From the NCBI RefSeq assembly GCF_001612685.1, contig NZ_BDAY01000040.1:1-64000 (forward strand): DNA of 64,000 nucleotides, given 5' to 3'. Below the pieces are notes generated by a model. It made no database searches. It had not been told where the DNA came from and was given only the letters and a program-made list of their open reading frames with translations. The position numbers and the translations under genes were made by a program. Shown piece by piece: positions 16,401-25,400 of the stretch (the stretch's first letter is position 1; each line of letters starts with the position of its first letter). The stretch comes from Nocardia altamirensis NBRC 108246 (lineage in GTDB: Bacteria > Actinomycetota > Actinomycetes > Mycobacteriales > Mycobacteriaceae).

Positions 16401-19257
16401 AGCCGCCGAGCCGGTCGATCCAGTCGCGCAATTCGGCATCGCTCAGCTCGCCGAGGTCGATGTCGGGCGCGAGCACGAATCCTGGCGGCACCGGGAATCC
16501 AGCGGCCTGTAGCTCGTGCAGCGTGCGCGCCTTGCCGCCCGCGGCCTCAATGGGAAAGTCCGCGGCGCCGAGCAGCGATGGTGACGTCTGTGGCATGGCG
16601 ATTGGTCCTGACCTCGGCTGGCGGACGGGAAGTAGGTCGTGCCGCGCGGCCAGCTCGCGCGCGGCACGCACGCCCGCGACGGTGAGCGCGCCGTAGGAGG
16701 GGCTCGCGGTCTCCGGTTCGAAGCCGAGCAGGATGGTCTCGGCCATGCAGGCGTACAGCACGCCGGGTTCGAGACCGGTGCCGGGAAAATCCGGAGTCTG
16801 CCCGAGCGGCAGGCGGATCCGGCCGCCGCCGAGCACAGTGACGTTGGGCCGCGCCGCGACCTCGGTCCCGACGTCGCCCGGCACCGCGAGGTCGCAGACC
16901 AGCACCGAGCGATCGGACGCGAGATGACCCGGCTCGATCACCGGAGCGGCCGCGTTGGTCGCGGTGACGATCACCCGACAGTTCCGCAGCGCGGTCATGT
17001 CCTCGCGCACCATCACCTCGGTGTCGACCAGCCGGGCCGCCACCCTCGACAGTCGCGACGCGGACCCGGGCCGCCCCACGAGAACGATCGAATCACAGTG
17101 CGGTGCCAGCAGTTCAGCCATCACAGCGCCGATATTGCCGAGGGCGCCGACCACACCGATCGTGCGCGCACCGGCAGGCAGCTCCGCGAGCTCGGCGCGC
17201 AGCACCTCGTAAGCGCATGCGGCGGTGAGCGAGTTGCCCGAGGTGACCCGGGCGCCGTCCTCGACGACGTCACGCGAGCCGTCGGTGACGATCGAGGTGT
17301 AACCGCCGAGCCCGATCACCGAGGCGCCGTCGGCCACCGCGTGGTCGACGGCATCGAGCACCAGGCGACGGGCCCATCGCCCCTGCCCGGCCCGCTGGTC
17401 GGCCACGATCTGCGCGGCCGACACCGGCACCGCGATCATGCTGACCTCGACGCTGGCGCCGGTCGGCGACTCGACTGTCTCCCTGGTGATCTCGAACGGT
17501 TCCAGAACGCCGCGCACGCGGTCGAACAGTGCGGTGCACTGGGTGTCCGACCAACTCGCCAGCTCCGGTGCCAGCGTCCGCAGCGTCGATGCGGTGTCCA
17601 AATTCGCCAGGAAGGCGATCCGATTCGGCGCGGCGTTCCGCTGCTCCGCGCTGTCGCGCAGCCGCGGAACATGTTGCGGTGGAATCCAAGTGGTCGCGGC
17701 GGGCCTGGCCAGGTGGGCGAGCAGCCTGGCGTAGTCACCGCGCCGGATCACGGCGGCGGTCGCGTCGAACGCGCAGATGATCCGATCCACCTCGGCGGCG
17801 CTCAGATAGGCCGACGGTTGCAGGCGCAGCGTGGTCGGGGCCGAGAGGGTCGGCATGATCCGGATACCGTGCTCATGCAGGAAATAACCGGCGATCAGGT
17901 AGCCCCACAGGTGCTGTGCGACGATCGCGCGCAACAGCGACGAGGTCGGCTCGGGCAGGCGCAACTCGAGGCCGAGCAGCAGCCCACGTCCGCGAACCTC
18001 GGCGACGACATCGGGCCAGCGGGCGGCGAAGGCGTCCAGCCGCAGGCGCAGGCGCTCGCCTGCGGCCACAATGCGCGGTTGCTCGATCGCCAAGAGATCG
18101 AGGGCCTTTGCCGCGATCGCCGCCGAGAAGTCGTCCTCGGCGAAGGTGGAGGTGTGATGCCTGCCGAACTCGAGCACATAGTGCCGCGAGTCGACCAGCA
18201 GCGCCGAGATTTTCGCGAGTCCGCCGCCGAGCGACTTGGACAGCAGGTAGTAGTCGGCGTGCACGCCGGAGGTCTCGGCCGCGAAGAACGTGCCGGTTCG
18301 ACCCATCCCGCATTGGATTTCATCGAAGACGAGCGCAGCGTCGTGGCGATCAGCCAGCGCCCGCAGGGCCGACAGCGTTGCGGCAGGCACCTCGTGCACC
18401 CCGCCCTCGCCCTGGATCGGTTCGGTGAAACACGCTGCCACCGAGGAGACATGACGCAGGACCGCCTGCGGTGCACCGGTGTCGTCGAAGATCACGGCAC
18501 AATACGGCCGCCGCTCACCGTCGAGCGCGCCGACAACGTGATCCGGCTCCCAGCTCGCCAGCCGGATCCTCCGTGGACCCGGCACCTCCAGATCAGCGGG
18601 CGCACCGGCATTGTCGGTAAGGGCGCCTGCGCCGACGGTCCGCCCGTGGAAGGCGCCGCCGAGCGAGACGAACACTGGATCGGTCGCCTGGATCGCCGTG
18701 ACGGTCGCGATCGCGGCCGTCAGCACCGCTGCACAGGTCTGTCCCTCGACCGGTCCTTGCTGGAAGAGTTGATCGGCGACGCCATCGCGACGCACCAGGC
18801 GCAGGGTGCGTTCCAGTTCTTCCGCGATTGCCGCCAAGCGTCTATTGCGCGCTACCGCAGCATGTTTGATGGCGGCCTCGACCGCGTCCGCGCCGGTACT
18901 GCCGAACGTGACCACGTAGTCCGCACCGGTGGCGGCACCGGCCAGCACAGAGAGGCGTTGCGCCAGTCGCGCGGCCGCGCCGCGGATGCTCGCCTGTGCG
19001 GCGAACGGCACCCGATCGCGCAGGCTGTCCTCGGCCACCCCGAGCAGGGCCGGATGGTTGTGCCCGAACAGCGTTGCACCGTGTCCGCCGACGAGATCGA
19101 GCACGCCACGTGTTCGAGACCCGGCGAAAATCGGTGCCGCCGGAAATAATTCGTCGCCGCGCGCGGCACCGTAGGTGATGTCCAGATCGAGCGCGCGCAG
19201 CAGCCTGGCCAGCTCAGGCCTGGCGTGCGCGGCGTAGGACCGATAGGAATCCATCAC
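13417..19257 (-). CDS. four-module protein: class III aminotransferase, acyl-ACP-reductase-like, PEP-synthase-like, thymidylate-kinase-like
   Basis: A single uninterrupted 1946-residue frame. Residues 1-500 are a class III PLP aminotransferase (FDEIQCGMGRTG; lysine K341 in LLSKSLGGG). Residues about 545-870 resemble cyanobacterial acyl-ACP reductase: IGLGGYTSIV, TSGNSLTAA, Rossmann VVGALGNIG, and C837 in LYACMAETILLGFE, matching the reductase's acyl-accepting cysteine. Residues 888-1690 are a PEP-synthase-like phosphotransferase with GGMLSHAAVIGREYG (histidine near 1640). Residues 1719-1946 are a P-loop kinase with AGGDGSGKTT. Reductase plus aminotransferase would turn an acyl-ACP into a fatty aldehyde and then an amine (inference). 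GTG 19257 or ATG 19254 can start it; both overlap the ACP stop. An internal ATG pair at 14103/14100, preceded by CAGGAG, could also start the kinase module separately. Confidence 0.88.
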   Translation of the reverse strand: MMDSYRSYAAHARPELARLLRALDLDITYGAARGDELFPAAPIFAGSRTRGVLDLVGGHGATLFGHNHPALLGVAEDSLRDRVPFAAQASIRGAAARLAQRLSVLAGAATGADYVVTFGSTGADAVEAAIKHAAVARNRRLAAIAEELERTLRLVRRDGVADQLFQQGPVEGQTCAAVLTAAIATVTAIQATDPVFVSLGGAFHGRTVGAGALTDNAGAPADLEVPGPRRIRLASWEPDHVVGALDGERRPYCAVIFDDTGAPQAVLRHVSSVAACFTEPIQGEGGVHEVPAATLSALRALADRHDAALVFDEIQCGMGRTGTFFAAETSGVHADYYLLSKSLGGGLAKISALLVDSRHYVLEFGRHHTSTFAEDDFSAAIAAKALDLLAIEQPRIVAAGERLRLRLDAFAARWPDVVAEVRGRGLLLGLELRLPEPTSSLLRAIVAQHLWGYLIAGYFLHEHGIRIMPTLSAPTTLRLQPSAYLSAAEVDRIICAFDATAAVIRRGDYARLLAHLARPAATTWIPPQHVPRLRDSAEQRNAAPNRIAFLANLDTASTLRTLAPELASWSDTQCTALFDRVRGVLEPFEITRETVESPTGASVEVSMIAVPVSAAQIVADQRAGQGRWARRLVLDAVDHAVADGASVIGLGGYTSIVTDGSRDVVEDGARVTSGNSLTAACAYEVLRAELAELPAGARTIGVVGALGNIGAVMAELLAPHCDSIVLVGRPGSASRLSRVAARLVDTEVMVREDMTALRNCRVIVTATNAAAPVIEPGHLASDRSVLVCDLAVPGDVGTEVAARPNVTVLGGGRIRLPLGQTPDFPGTGLEPGVLYACMAETILLGFEPETASPSYGALTVAGVRAARELAARHDLLPVRQPRSGPIAMPQTSPSLLGAADFPIEAAGGKARTLHELQAAGFPVPPGFVLAPDIDLGELSDAELRDWIDRLGGFPVAVRSSGVLEDLDDASFAGLYQTYLDVGDVDTLRRRIVDCRHSAESDRVRAYLARAGFDPSAARVAVLVQRLIPARTAGVAFTIDPLSGIEDNAVLECCCGLGERLVSGHVTPTTVRLRLRDGEVLDRIDGDEDVECSDAEIAELARLMVAVQAYRRRPQDLEWAIDGDGVLWLLQSRAITAVSWRTDIEQFTDADFRDGGVAATVCTPLMFSLYDNAFQHSMQRFLVGLHLLDAADEPDWVAMYYGRPYWNAGAVKRSYTKVPGYHEQHFDLDLGVTKDYGAEGPRRTPITPVTVARAVPIVRALYASYREQLAVVERFTEAWAATYPRWRARVAALPRTDDAEFYPDLVACLRDFHADTERTYFTTIYHNSSVQTDFKGLLDKIEARTGSAIVAIDLMGGLGDIGHMAMQRGILALYDVAVAAGFDGPEWSAALAEFLAEHGFHADAELELTCPRWSEQPERVRSMIESMIAAGTPPADPDRALAEQRAKFDAALATLRRAVRSDLPARVRFSRALERHVERARRYLIARERMRDHSARCYAIVRAYVVEAGSRLAADGCLAAPDEVFMLSMHELAELARTRSAAPDLAEQLRYRRAMYDGYRDLIPPHELGRGITAVPVARGSDSALTGLGCSPGVVEGTVRVLTSLRDIGQLRTGDILVTQFTDPGWTPALGLVAGVVTEVGGMLSHAAVIGREYGIPAVLNVAGATQVLRSGQRVRVDGGAGTVEVIDQGGAEVAESDSLPGVPDGGALGVLPLENSGAMMSDVTDPVRSGAAAGERDALAMRKRMICIAGGDGSGKTTQVARLAAAFESHGQTVASVTIWDAFLDPSVASKLPFDRPGQIYQYLQLLNPLARTHFLFHAMQLALDLAAARGPDVLLVNAYWYKYYATEVAYGGDPAVLRALASGFPEPDLTFHLGISPQDALSRKNKRSDYESGYGDQQEFLEFQSRAHEAIGALSTEFGWIELDGTAPADTITADILARLEGDDR

Positions 19258-19508
19258 GCCGACCGGCCGACGGCCGGGCTCGTGGCAAGGCCTGCCAGCC
19301 TGGTCGCGATGTCGCGCACGGTGCGCATCGCGGCTGCTTGCTCGTCCGAAATTTCCACCTGGAAAAGGGTTTCCAGCTCGACGACGAGCTCGGCCGCGCG
19401 CACCGAGTCCATGCCGTACTCGACAAGGGCGGTATCCGGATCCAGCTCCGTAACCTGAAGTTTGCGGCTCACTAGGCCGCTGATTTGCTCAAAAACCTGG
19501 AGTGTCAA
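19254..19508 (-). CDS. acyl carrier protein (first gene of the lipid operon)
   Basis: A carrier protein of about 84 residues with the phosphopantetheine site YGMDSVRAAEL (S35 from the proposed start). The helix-I sequence VFEQISGLVSRKL and the downstream ELETLFQVEIS fit a stand-alone ACP. The frame is open to 19682, but the extra N-terminus looks non-coding, so I place the start at TTG 19508, with GGGAAG at 19521-19526 as a distant ribosome site (12-nt gap); this start is uncertain. The stop lies within the GTGATGA junction with the giant gene. As the only gene upstream it likely carries the acyl chain used by the reductase-aminotransferase modules. Confidence 0.75.
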   Translation of the reverse strand: MTLQVFEQISGLVSRKLQVTELDPDTALVEYGMDSVRAAELVVELETLFQVEISDEQAAAMRTVRDIATRLAGLATSPAVGRSA

Positions 19509-20064
19509 GAGTTTCGTAACCTTCCCGCGCTGTGTGTAGACGGGGCTTCCCACTCGGGCGACTGACGACGGCAGCGTTCGCTTCGGAAACGAACTAGCGG
19601 CTGGCAGCGCGACTGCGCGATGACGGGGTTCGGCAGCTTCGCCGAAAGACACCGGTGAACCGGCACTTTCCTTGTACCGCACGGCAATAGCGGTGACCCG
19701 CGAGAAAGACGATCAGGACGTTCCTCGCCGGCAGGTCTCCCGGGACGCCGCGTCAGATCGTGATCGCCGCGCCAATTAGACCGTGCGACTTCACCGTACG
19801 GCCGCTCAACGGTTGCCGCAAGTTTTATTGCGACCACCATTTTTCTGTCTTGTGCGTGCCGCGTCACAGCGCTACGGTGTCTGCCATGGCCTGTGTCACA
19901 TCGCGACCCGATCTGTGACGCACGGCACCAACATCGAACGCTTGGGGACCGAACTCGAATCGCCGGGGTCGGCACGAAACCGACTGTGCCCGTGCGTGTT
20001 CGAAGTCCGTCGCGCACCTTGATGGATCATCGGCTCATGCCCCGCCCGAGGAGAGGCAGCAGAC
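19509..20064. promoter_or_regulatory. divergent intergenic region between the lipid operon and the beta-propeller gene
   Basis: About 550 nt without a convincing gene, which should carry the promoters of the leftward lipid operon and of the rightward secreted-protein gene. It is locally less GC-rich around 19790-19850. The hexamer GTCACA occurs at 19863-19868 and 19895-19900, and TGTGAC at 19914-19919, the last two forming an inverted pair with a 13-nt spacer. I could not assign -35/-10 boxes with confidence. Confidence 0.45.
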
Positions 20065-21000
20065 ATGAGAATTCGCGGCAACGTTGCCGGATCAGCATTC
20101 GCGGCGCTGTCCAGCGTCGCGCTCATCGCCGCGGTAGGCGCGACAACCGCCACCGCAGACCCGAACCCCGTCGCAGGCTGCGGCCCGTGGCGCACCTCGG
20201 TCGTGGCCTCCGGCTATAACATGTTGGAAGGCTTGGCATTCGACGGCCGCGGCGGCTTGCTGCTGTCGGATCAATCGGCCAGCGGAACCGGCGGGGCCAT
20301 CCGGCGTATCGACGCCGCAGGGGCACGCAGCACCCTGGCCACGGTGGACGGTCCTGGTGCGGTATTGGTTTCGGAGAACACCGCCTACTTCGTCGCGGGG
20401 CTCAGCATGCCCTCGGTGTTGGCGGGACAGGCCAACGGAACCATCAACGCCATCGACCTGGATACCGGCGCGGTGTCGACGACCGTGTCGGGCCTGCGCG
20501 CGCCGAACGGTATCGCGCTGCTGCCCAACGGGGACTTCGTCGTCACCAGCGACATGGGGTCCGACACCCGGATGTCGTTGGTGCGCAACAATGTCTATGC
20601 AGGCCCGTTCGCGGCCCTGACCTCGACCAACGGTGTCGCCTACGATCAATCCCGACGGCGACTGTTCGTCTCGACCACCTTCGATCCGGCCACCACCATC
20701 GCGATGTTCGACATCGACCGCCCCGGCGCCGCGCCGACGCTGTTCACCCTGCCGGGATTCGGGCCGCTCAACGGTGGTGACGATCTGACCGTCGGGTCGG
20801 ACGGCGTGGTGTACGTCGCGCTGAGCACCGGCGGCAGGATTGTTCGGCTCGACCCAGGCACCGGCGCCTCCTGCACCATCGCGGACAACCTGCCGTTGAG
20901 CACCGCCGTCGAATTCGGTTCCGGCCAAGGCTGGGATCCGGCCGCCCTCTATGCCACGAGCTACCTGGGCACTGTCACCAAATTGAACCCGACCTCCTAG
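20065..21000 (+). CDS. secreted SMP-30/NHL-type beta-propeller protein
   Basis: A 311-residue exported protein. Residues 1-32 are a typical Sec signal peptide (MRIRGN start, hydrophobic core, cleavage after ATA before DPNP). The mature part consists of repeated blades with GLAFD, GIALLPNGDFVVTSD, GVAYD and VGSDGVVYVAL, as in SMP-30/gluconolactonase or ScyD/ScyE-like six-bladed propellers. Catalytic metal ligands of gluconolactonases are not obvious, so the function is open. GAGGAG lies about 11 nt before the ATG. A strong terminator follows, so it appears to be transcribed alone. Confidence 0.88.
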   Translation: MRIRGNVAGSAFAALSSVALIAAVGATTATADPNPVAGCGPWRTSVVASGYNMLEGLAFDGRGGLLLSDQSASGTGGAIRRIDAAGARSTLATVDGPGAVLVSENTAYFVAGLSMPSVLAGQANGTINAIDLDTGAVSTTVSGLRAPNGIALLPNGDFVVTSDMGSDTRMSLVRNNVYAGPFAALTSTNGVAYDQSRRRLFVSTTFDPATTIAMFDIDRPGAAPTLFTLPGFGPLNGGDDLTVGSDGVVYVALSTGGRIVRLDPGTGASCTIADNLPLSTAVEFGSGQGWDPAALYATSYLGTVTKLNPTS

Positions 21001-21051
21001 TCGATACGCCAGAATCGCTGGCCCGAAGACTCTTTCGCTAGATCGCGCGCA

Positions 21052-21090
21052 AAGCCGCCGCACAGCCTCTGCTGTGCGGCGGCTTCTTGT
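21052..21090 (+). terminator. rho-independent terminator of the beta-propeller gene
   Basis: A perfect 12-bp GC-rich stem (21054-21065 with 21072-21083), a 6-nt loop CCTCTG, and a following TTCTTGT tract, about 50 nt after the stop codon. Flanking AA/TT can extend the stem. Confidence 0.88.
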
Positions 21091-21213
21091 GTCCGCCGAT
21101 AGCCATCGTCCGACCTTGGTCATCTGCACACAACATGCCGGTCATCTTTGGGCAATACGGCATGATTGTTCCAGCGCCCCACCCCCGGCGCGAACAACAC
21201 GAGGAGCGCGACC

Positions 21214-21840
21214 GTGTCGAACACGACCACAGCGCGCCGTACCCAGGCCGAACGACGGGCCGAGACGAGCGCGAAACTGATCGAGGCGACGATACAGCTC
21301 GTCTCCGAGCAGGGGTATGCGCAGGCGACCGTCAAGCCGATCTGCGATCGCGCAGGCGTGACGCACGGTGCGCTGTTCGGCCGCTTCGCCACCCGGCTCG
21401 ACCTGATCGTCGCGGCGGCCGCCGAGGTTTCCCGGCGGCAACTGGAACACTTCCTGGACAACATCGCCCGCCTGCCCGACATCGACGATCCGGCGGTCAT
21501 CATGCCGCTGCTCCGGCAGAGCGCCCGCGCGCCGATCAACGCGGTCTGGAACGAATTGCTCGTCGCCGCACGCACCGACGAGCAGTTGCGCGAGCGCCTC
21601 GCACCGGTGATGACGGAGTACGGCAGGGAGATACTCGCGGTGGCCGAGCAGGTTCCCGCGATGCAGAAGATTCCGCGCGAACTGCGCAGCGGAGTGCTCT
21701 GGGTCCTCATCGCTCAGTCCGATGGGGACGCGCTGACCCGGCTGCCCTTCCCGTCCGAGGATATGGATCGCCGGACCATGGACGTGTTCGTCACCATGCT
21801 CCAGCTGTACGTCGAGTCCTTGGATCGACTGCCTTCCTGA
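21214..21840 (+). CDS. TetR family transcriptional regulator
   Basis: A 208-residue regulator. The N-terminal helix-turn-helix spans about residues 14-60, with the recognition part VKPICDRAGVTHGALFGRF; the rest is a helical ligand-binding domain. The GTG at 21214 is chosen because GAGGAG lies at 21201-21206, 7 nt upstream; the frame extends 16 codons further to a TTG but without a ribosome site. It is convergent with the DUF2231/MmpL genes and may control them, although no operator was identified. Confidence 0.9.
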   Translation: MSNTTTARRTQAERRAETSAKLIEATIQLVSEQGYAQATVKPICDRAGVTHGALFGRFATRLDLIVAAAAEVSRRQLEHFLDNIARLPDIDDPAVIMPLLRQSARAPINAVWNELLVAARTDEQLRERLAPVMTEYGREILAVAEQVPAMQKIPRELRSGVLWVLIAQSDGDALTRLPFPSEDMDRRTMDVFVTMLQLYVESLDRLPS

Positions 21841-21886
21841 ATATCGCTCGGCGAACCAGCGATCGACTACTGCGCACCGCTGGCGG

Positions 21887-22360
21887 TCACGAGGCCGATT
21901 GCGTGCCGACGCCACCCCATACCGCCCGCGAGCCGGACTCGCCGATGCGATACACCTGCACCGATGCGGCGACGCTCGCGGCGATCGCGACCACCGCCAC
22001 CGCGCCGATGATCAGCCGCGAGACGGTGTGCCCGCGGGCCAGACGCACGTGCATGATCGCCACAAGAACGGCTGCTATCAAGAGCGGGACGGCGAAGTAG
22101 AGGAAGGTCTCCCCCAGCTGAATGTGGTTCTGCAGGTGGGGATTTTCGCCGATGAACTGCTCGAGCCATTCTCCTGCCTCGGTCGTGATCGGAGTCAAGA
22201 TCACCACGACTACGGCGAAGAAGACCGTCGGCCACACCAGCCGTTGGCGGACCGACGGCCACAGCGCCGACAGCGTCACCGAGATCGCGGTCAACGGGAC
22301 CAACACGACGATGAGGTGGACGAGAAGGATGTGAACCGGAAGGCCGTTGAGGGTCGACAT
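21887..22360 (-). CDS. DUF2231 family integral membrane protein
   Basis: A 157-residue membrane protein beginning MSTLNGLPVHILLVHLIVV, the characteristic N-terminus of DUF2231 proteins with conserved histidines in the first helix. Four hydrophobic segments are visible, ending with a short soluble tail. The family is uncharacterised; heme or redox partners are sometimes suggested. The upstream part of the open frame (to 22408) is not needed. It lies 112 nt downstream of the MmpL gene on the same strand. Confidence 0.86.
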   Translation of the reverse strand: MSTLNGLPVHILLVHLIVVLVPLTAISVTLSALWPSVRQRLVWPTVFFAVVVVILTPITTEAGEWLEQFIGENPHLQNHIQLGETFLYFAVPLLIAAVLVAIMHVRLARGHTVSRLIIGAVAVVAIAASVAASVQVYRIGESGSRAVWGGVGTQSAS

Positions 22361-22472
22361 CGGCAAACTTTCTTCCGCGAAGGCCTGCTGGTTGTGGCTT
22401 CGTCGCACTAATTGTGCGGCCGCACGGCGTCTCCTGTGCGCCTGTTGGCCGACCTCGGTGTGCCCAGTTCGC

Positions 22473-25400
22473 TCATGACAGATCTGCGTGTTCGTCGGCG
22501 CCGAAGCTCAACCAGATGTCGTGGTCGACTTGGCTTCCGGTGATCGTCACCTGGCCGGTCACCAGCGGGTAGCCGCGGGCGACGACGGTGTACTCGCCCT
22601 CGGGCAGGTCGGCGACCACGTAGCGGCCGTCGTCGTCGGTGTGGGTGGCGCCGACGGCTGTACCGGACCAGTCGAGCACGGTGACCCTGGCGTCGCGCAC
22701 CGCTCTGCCTTCGGCGCGCACCGTTCCCCACAGCATCGCCATCGGGGCCAGCTCGATGTCGAAACGCAACCGGCCGCTGGCAGGCACGCTCAATGTCGTT
22801 GCGGCAGGCCGCATTCGCGCGGCGACCGTCACGCACGTGTAGGTTCCCGCCATGACGCCACGGCAGGCGTATGTGCCGTCTGCCGCCGTGACCGCAGCAC
22901 CGACTACCTCACCACTCAGGTCCGTCACAGTGACGGTGGCATCCGCGACCGGCTCGTGTGCGGCCGTGCGCACGACACCCGTCAACTCGCCTGCACCCTG
23001 CAGCGTGACGTCGACATGCGCGATGCCGTCCGAGGCGGTGACATTCACTGCGGCCGGTTGATGCCCGTTGGCCGAGACGATCAGGACGTAGCTGCCCGGC
23101 GCGGGCGGCTCGATGGTGTAGGTGCCGTCGGCGTCGCCTTTCGCACGTGAAACTTGGTGTCCCCGTGGATCTATCAGCGTCAGTGCCGCGTCAGGCACCA
23201 GGTGCCCGTCGTCACGGCGGATACAGCCGCCGATCGCCATGCCACTCGTCGAGGCGATGCCCTGCTCGATCGGCATATCCGACAACCGTTGCTCCCCATT
23301 GTTGTTGGTGTCTATGTGGGAGACCTCGGCCGGAGTGAGCACCGGTTCTGCTGCGGGGACGGTGGCAGGCTCCCAGATCTGCTCCGTGAACCGTATCGAC
23401 TCCGCCTCGGCCAGCGCGACATGCGCAGCGACGACCTGCGCGAGCTCGGCGCGATCGGACTCACGCAGACCCCGCAGCTTCGTGCCTTCGACATCGATGT
23501 CCGGCAGAATACGGTTGAGCCACTTCGGAATCCACCATGCGCGCCGCCCCATGATCACCAGCAGCGCCGGGACGAGCACCATGCGCACCACGAAGGCGTC
23601 GATGGCGACACCGCAGGCCAATGCGAAGCCCATGGACTTGGCGGTGGCGTCGGATTCCAGCAGGAACGAGCCGAACACCGAGACCATGATGATCGCCGCC
23701 GAGGTGACCACCCGGGCACCGTGCTGGTACCCGGTGATCATGGCGAACCTCGGCGACCTGGAATGCACGTACTCCTCGCGCATTCGGGTCACCAGGAACA
23801 CCTGGTAGTCCATCGCGAGCCCGAATACCAAGCCGATCAACATGATCGGCAAGAAGCTCACGATCGGATGCGGATCGGCGATCAGGCCGAAGGCGCCTTC
23901 CTGGAAGATCAAGACGGTGGCGCCGAAGGTCGCCGCCATGGACAGCAGGAAGCCGAGGGCCGCGGTGAACGGGACCAGGATGGACCGGAACACCAGGATC
24001 AACAGCACGAAGGCCGCGCCGGCGACGATCGCCAGGTAAGGGACGATCTTGCCGAGCAGCACGCGGTCCATATCGGCGTAGATCGCGGTGGTGCCGGTGA
24101 TGCCGTACTCGATGCCATACCGTTGGGACAGTTCGCTTTCGGCGTCGCGGGCGTCGCGCACCAGATCCTTGGTGTCCTGGTTGTTCGGCCCCGACTTCGG
24201 CACACCGCTGAGCATTGCGCCGAGCCCGTTCGTGCTGAACTGCGGCTTGGTGATGTAATCCATCTGCGGGAACGCGGCGAGCCGGTCCCGCAGCGCGGTG
24301 ACCGCCGCCTCGCGCTCGCCTTGCGGCACCTGTTCCAGGTCGGCGACCACGGTCAGGATGCCGTTGCTGCCCTCGCCGAAACCCGCCGTCCTGATGTCGT
24401 AGGCCTGCCGGATCGTCGAGCTGGTCGGGAAGCTGTCCTCACCCGGCAGTCCCAACTGGAGTTTGAGAGCGGGAGCCGCCAGCGCCGCCAACGCGGCAAC
24501 GGCGAATATCAGTGCGACCCAAGGCCTTTTGCTGATCAGGCGGGCCACCCGCATGCCGTTGGTGACGGAGCTGTCGTCTTCCGGATCATGCTTGGCGACC
24601 AACGGCAGCTTCGGTTTGAAGAGGAAGCGGCCGAAAGCGCCGAGCACGGCAGGCATCAGGGTGATGGCGGTGAGGACGGCGAACAAGGCCGCCACGGCGC
24701 CGCCGAGGCCCATGAAGGTCAGGAAGTTCACGCCGACGATGCTCAGCGCGGCCAGGGCGACGATGACCGTGAGACCGGCGAACACCACCGCGGATCCGGC
24801 GGTGCCGACCGAAATGCCCGCTGCCTCTTCGGGATTCCTGGCGACTTGGAGTTCGTGTTTGTAGCGGGAGACGATGAACAGCGCATAGTCGATGGACAGC
24901 GCGATACCGATCATCGACGCCAGGAACGTCGTGAAGCTCGGCACCTCGATGATCGAGGTGCTCAGCGAAATCACCAGCATGGCGGCGCTCAGGCCGACGA
25001 TGGCGGTGATGATCGGCACGAAGGCGGCCATGATGGCGCCGAAGGCGATCACCATGACGACCAATGCCACACCCATGCCGATCATCTCGGCCCGGCCGCT
25101 CGGCTGCTCCTGCTGCTGCGCGATGGGTCCGCCGAGTTCGACGGTCAATCCCTGTGCGCGGGCGCGATTGGCCACGTCGTAGGCGGCATGCCGCTGTTCG
25201 TCGGTGACCTCCATCGGGCCGGAGATGTCGAACGGCACCGTGAGCACGGCGACGGTGGACGGGGCGTCCTTGCTCAGCACATTGAGTGGCGCGCCGGAGC
25301 ATACTTCTCGGTCGGCTTTGGTCAGGCAGCCCATCGACTCGGTCACGGCAACCGGGTTTTTCAGTGCCGCAGCGTCCTTTTCGGCGACAAGCCGGTGCTT

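Noticed and set aside
16639..19149. Plus-strand open frame of 836 codons opposite the giant protein
   Set aside because: Arg/Gly/His-rich composition without domains, antisense to a frame with four recognisable enzyme modules.
19503..19508. TTGACA on the minus strand as a -35 promoter box
   Set aside because: It lies at the proposed start of the ACP gene and no -10 box follows at a fitting distance.
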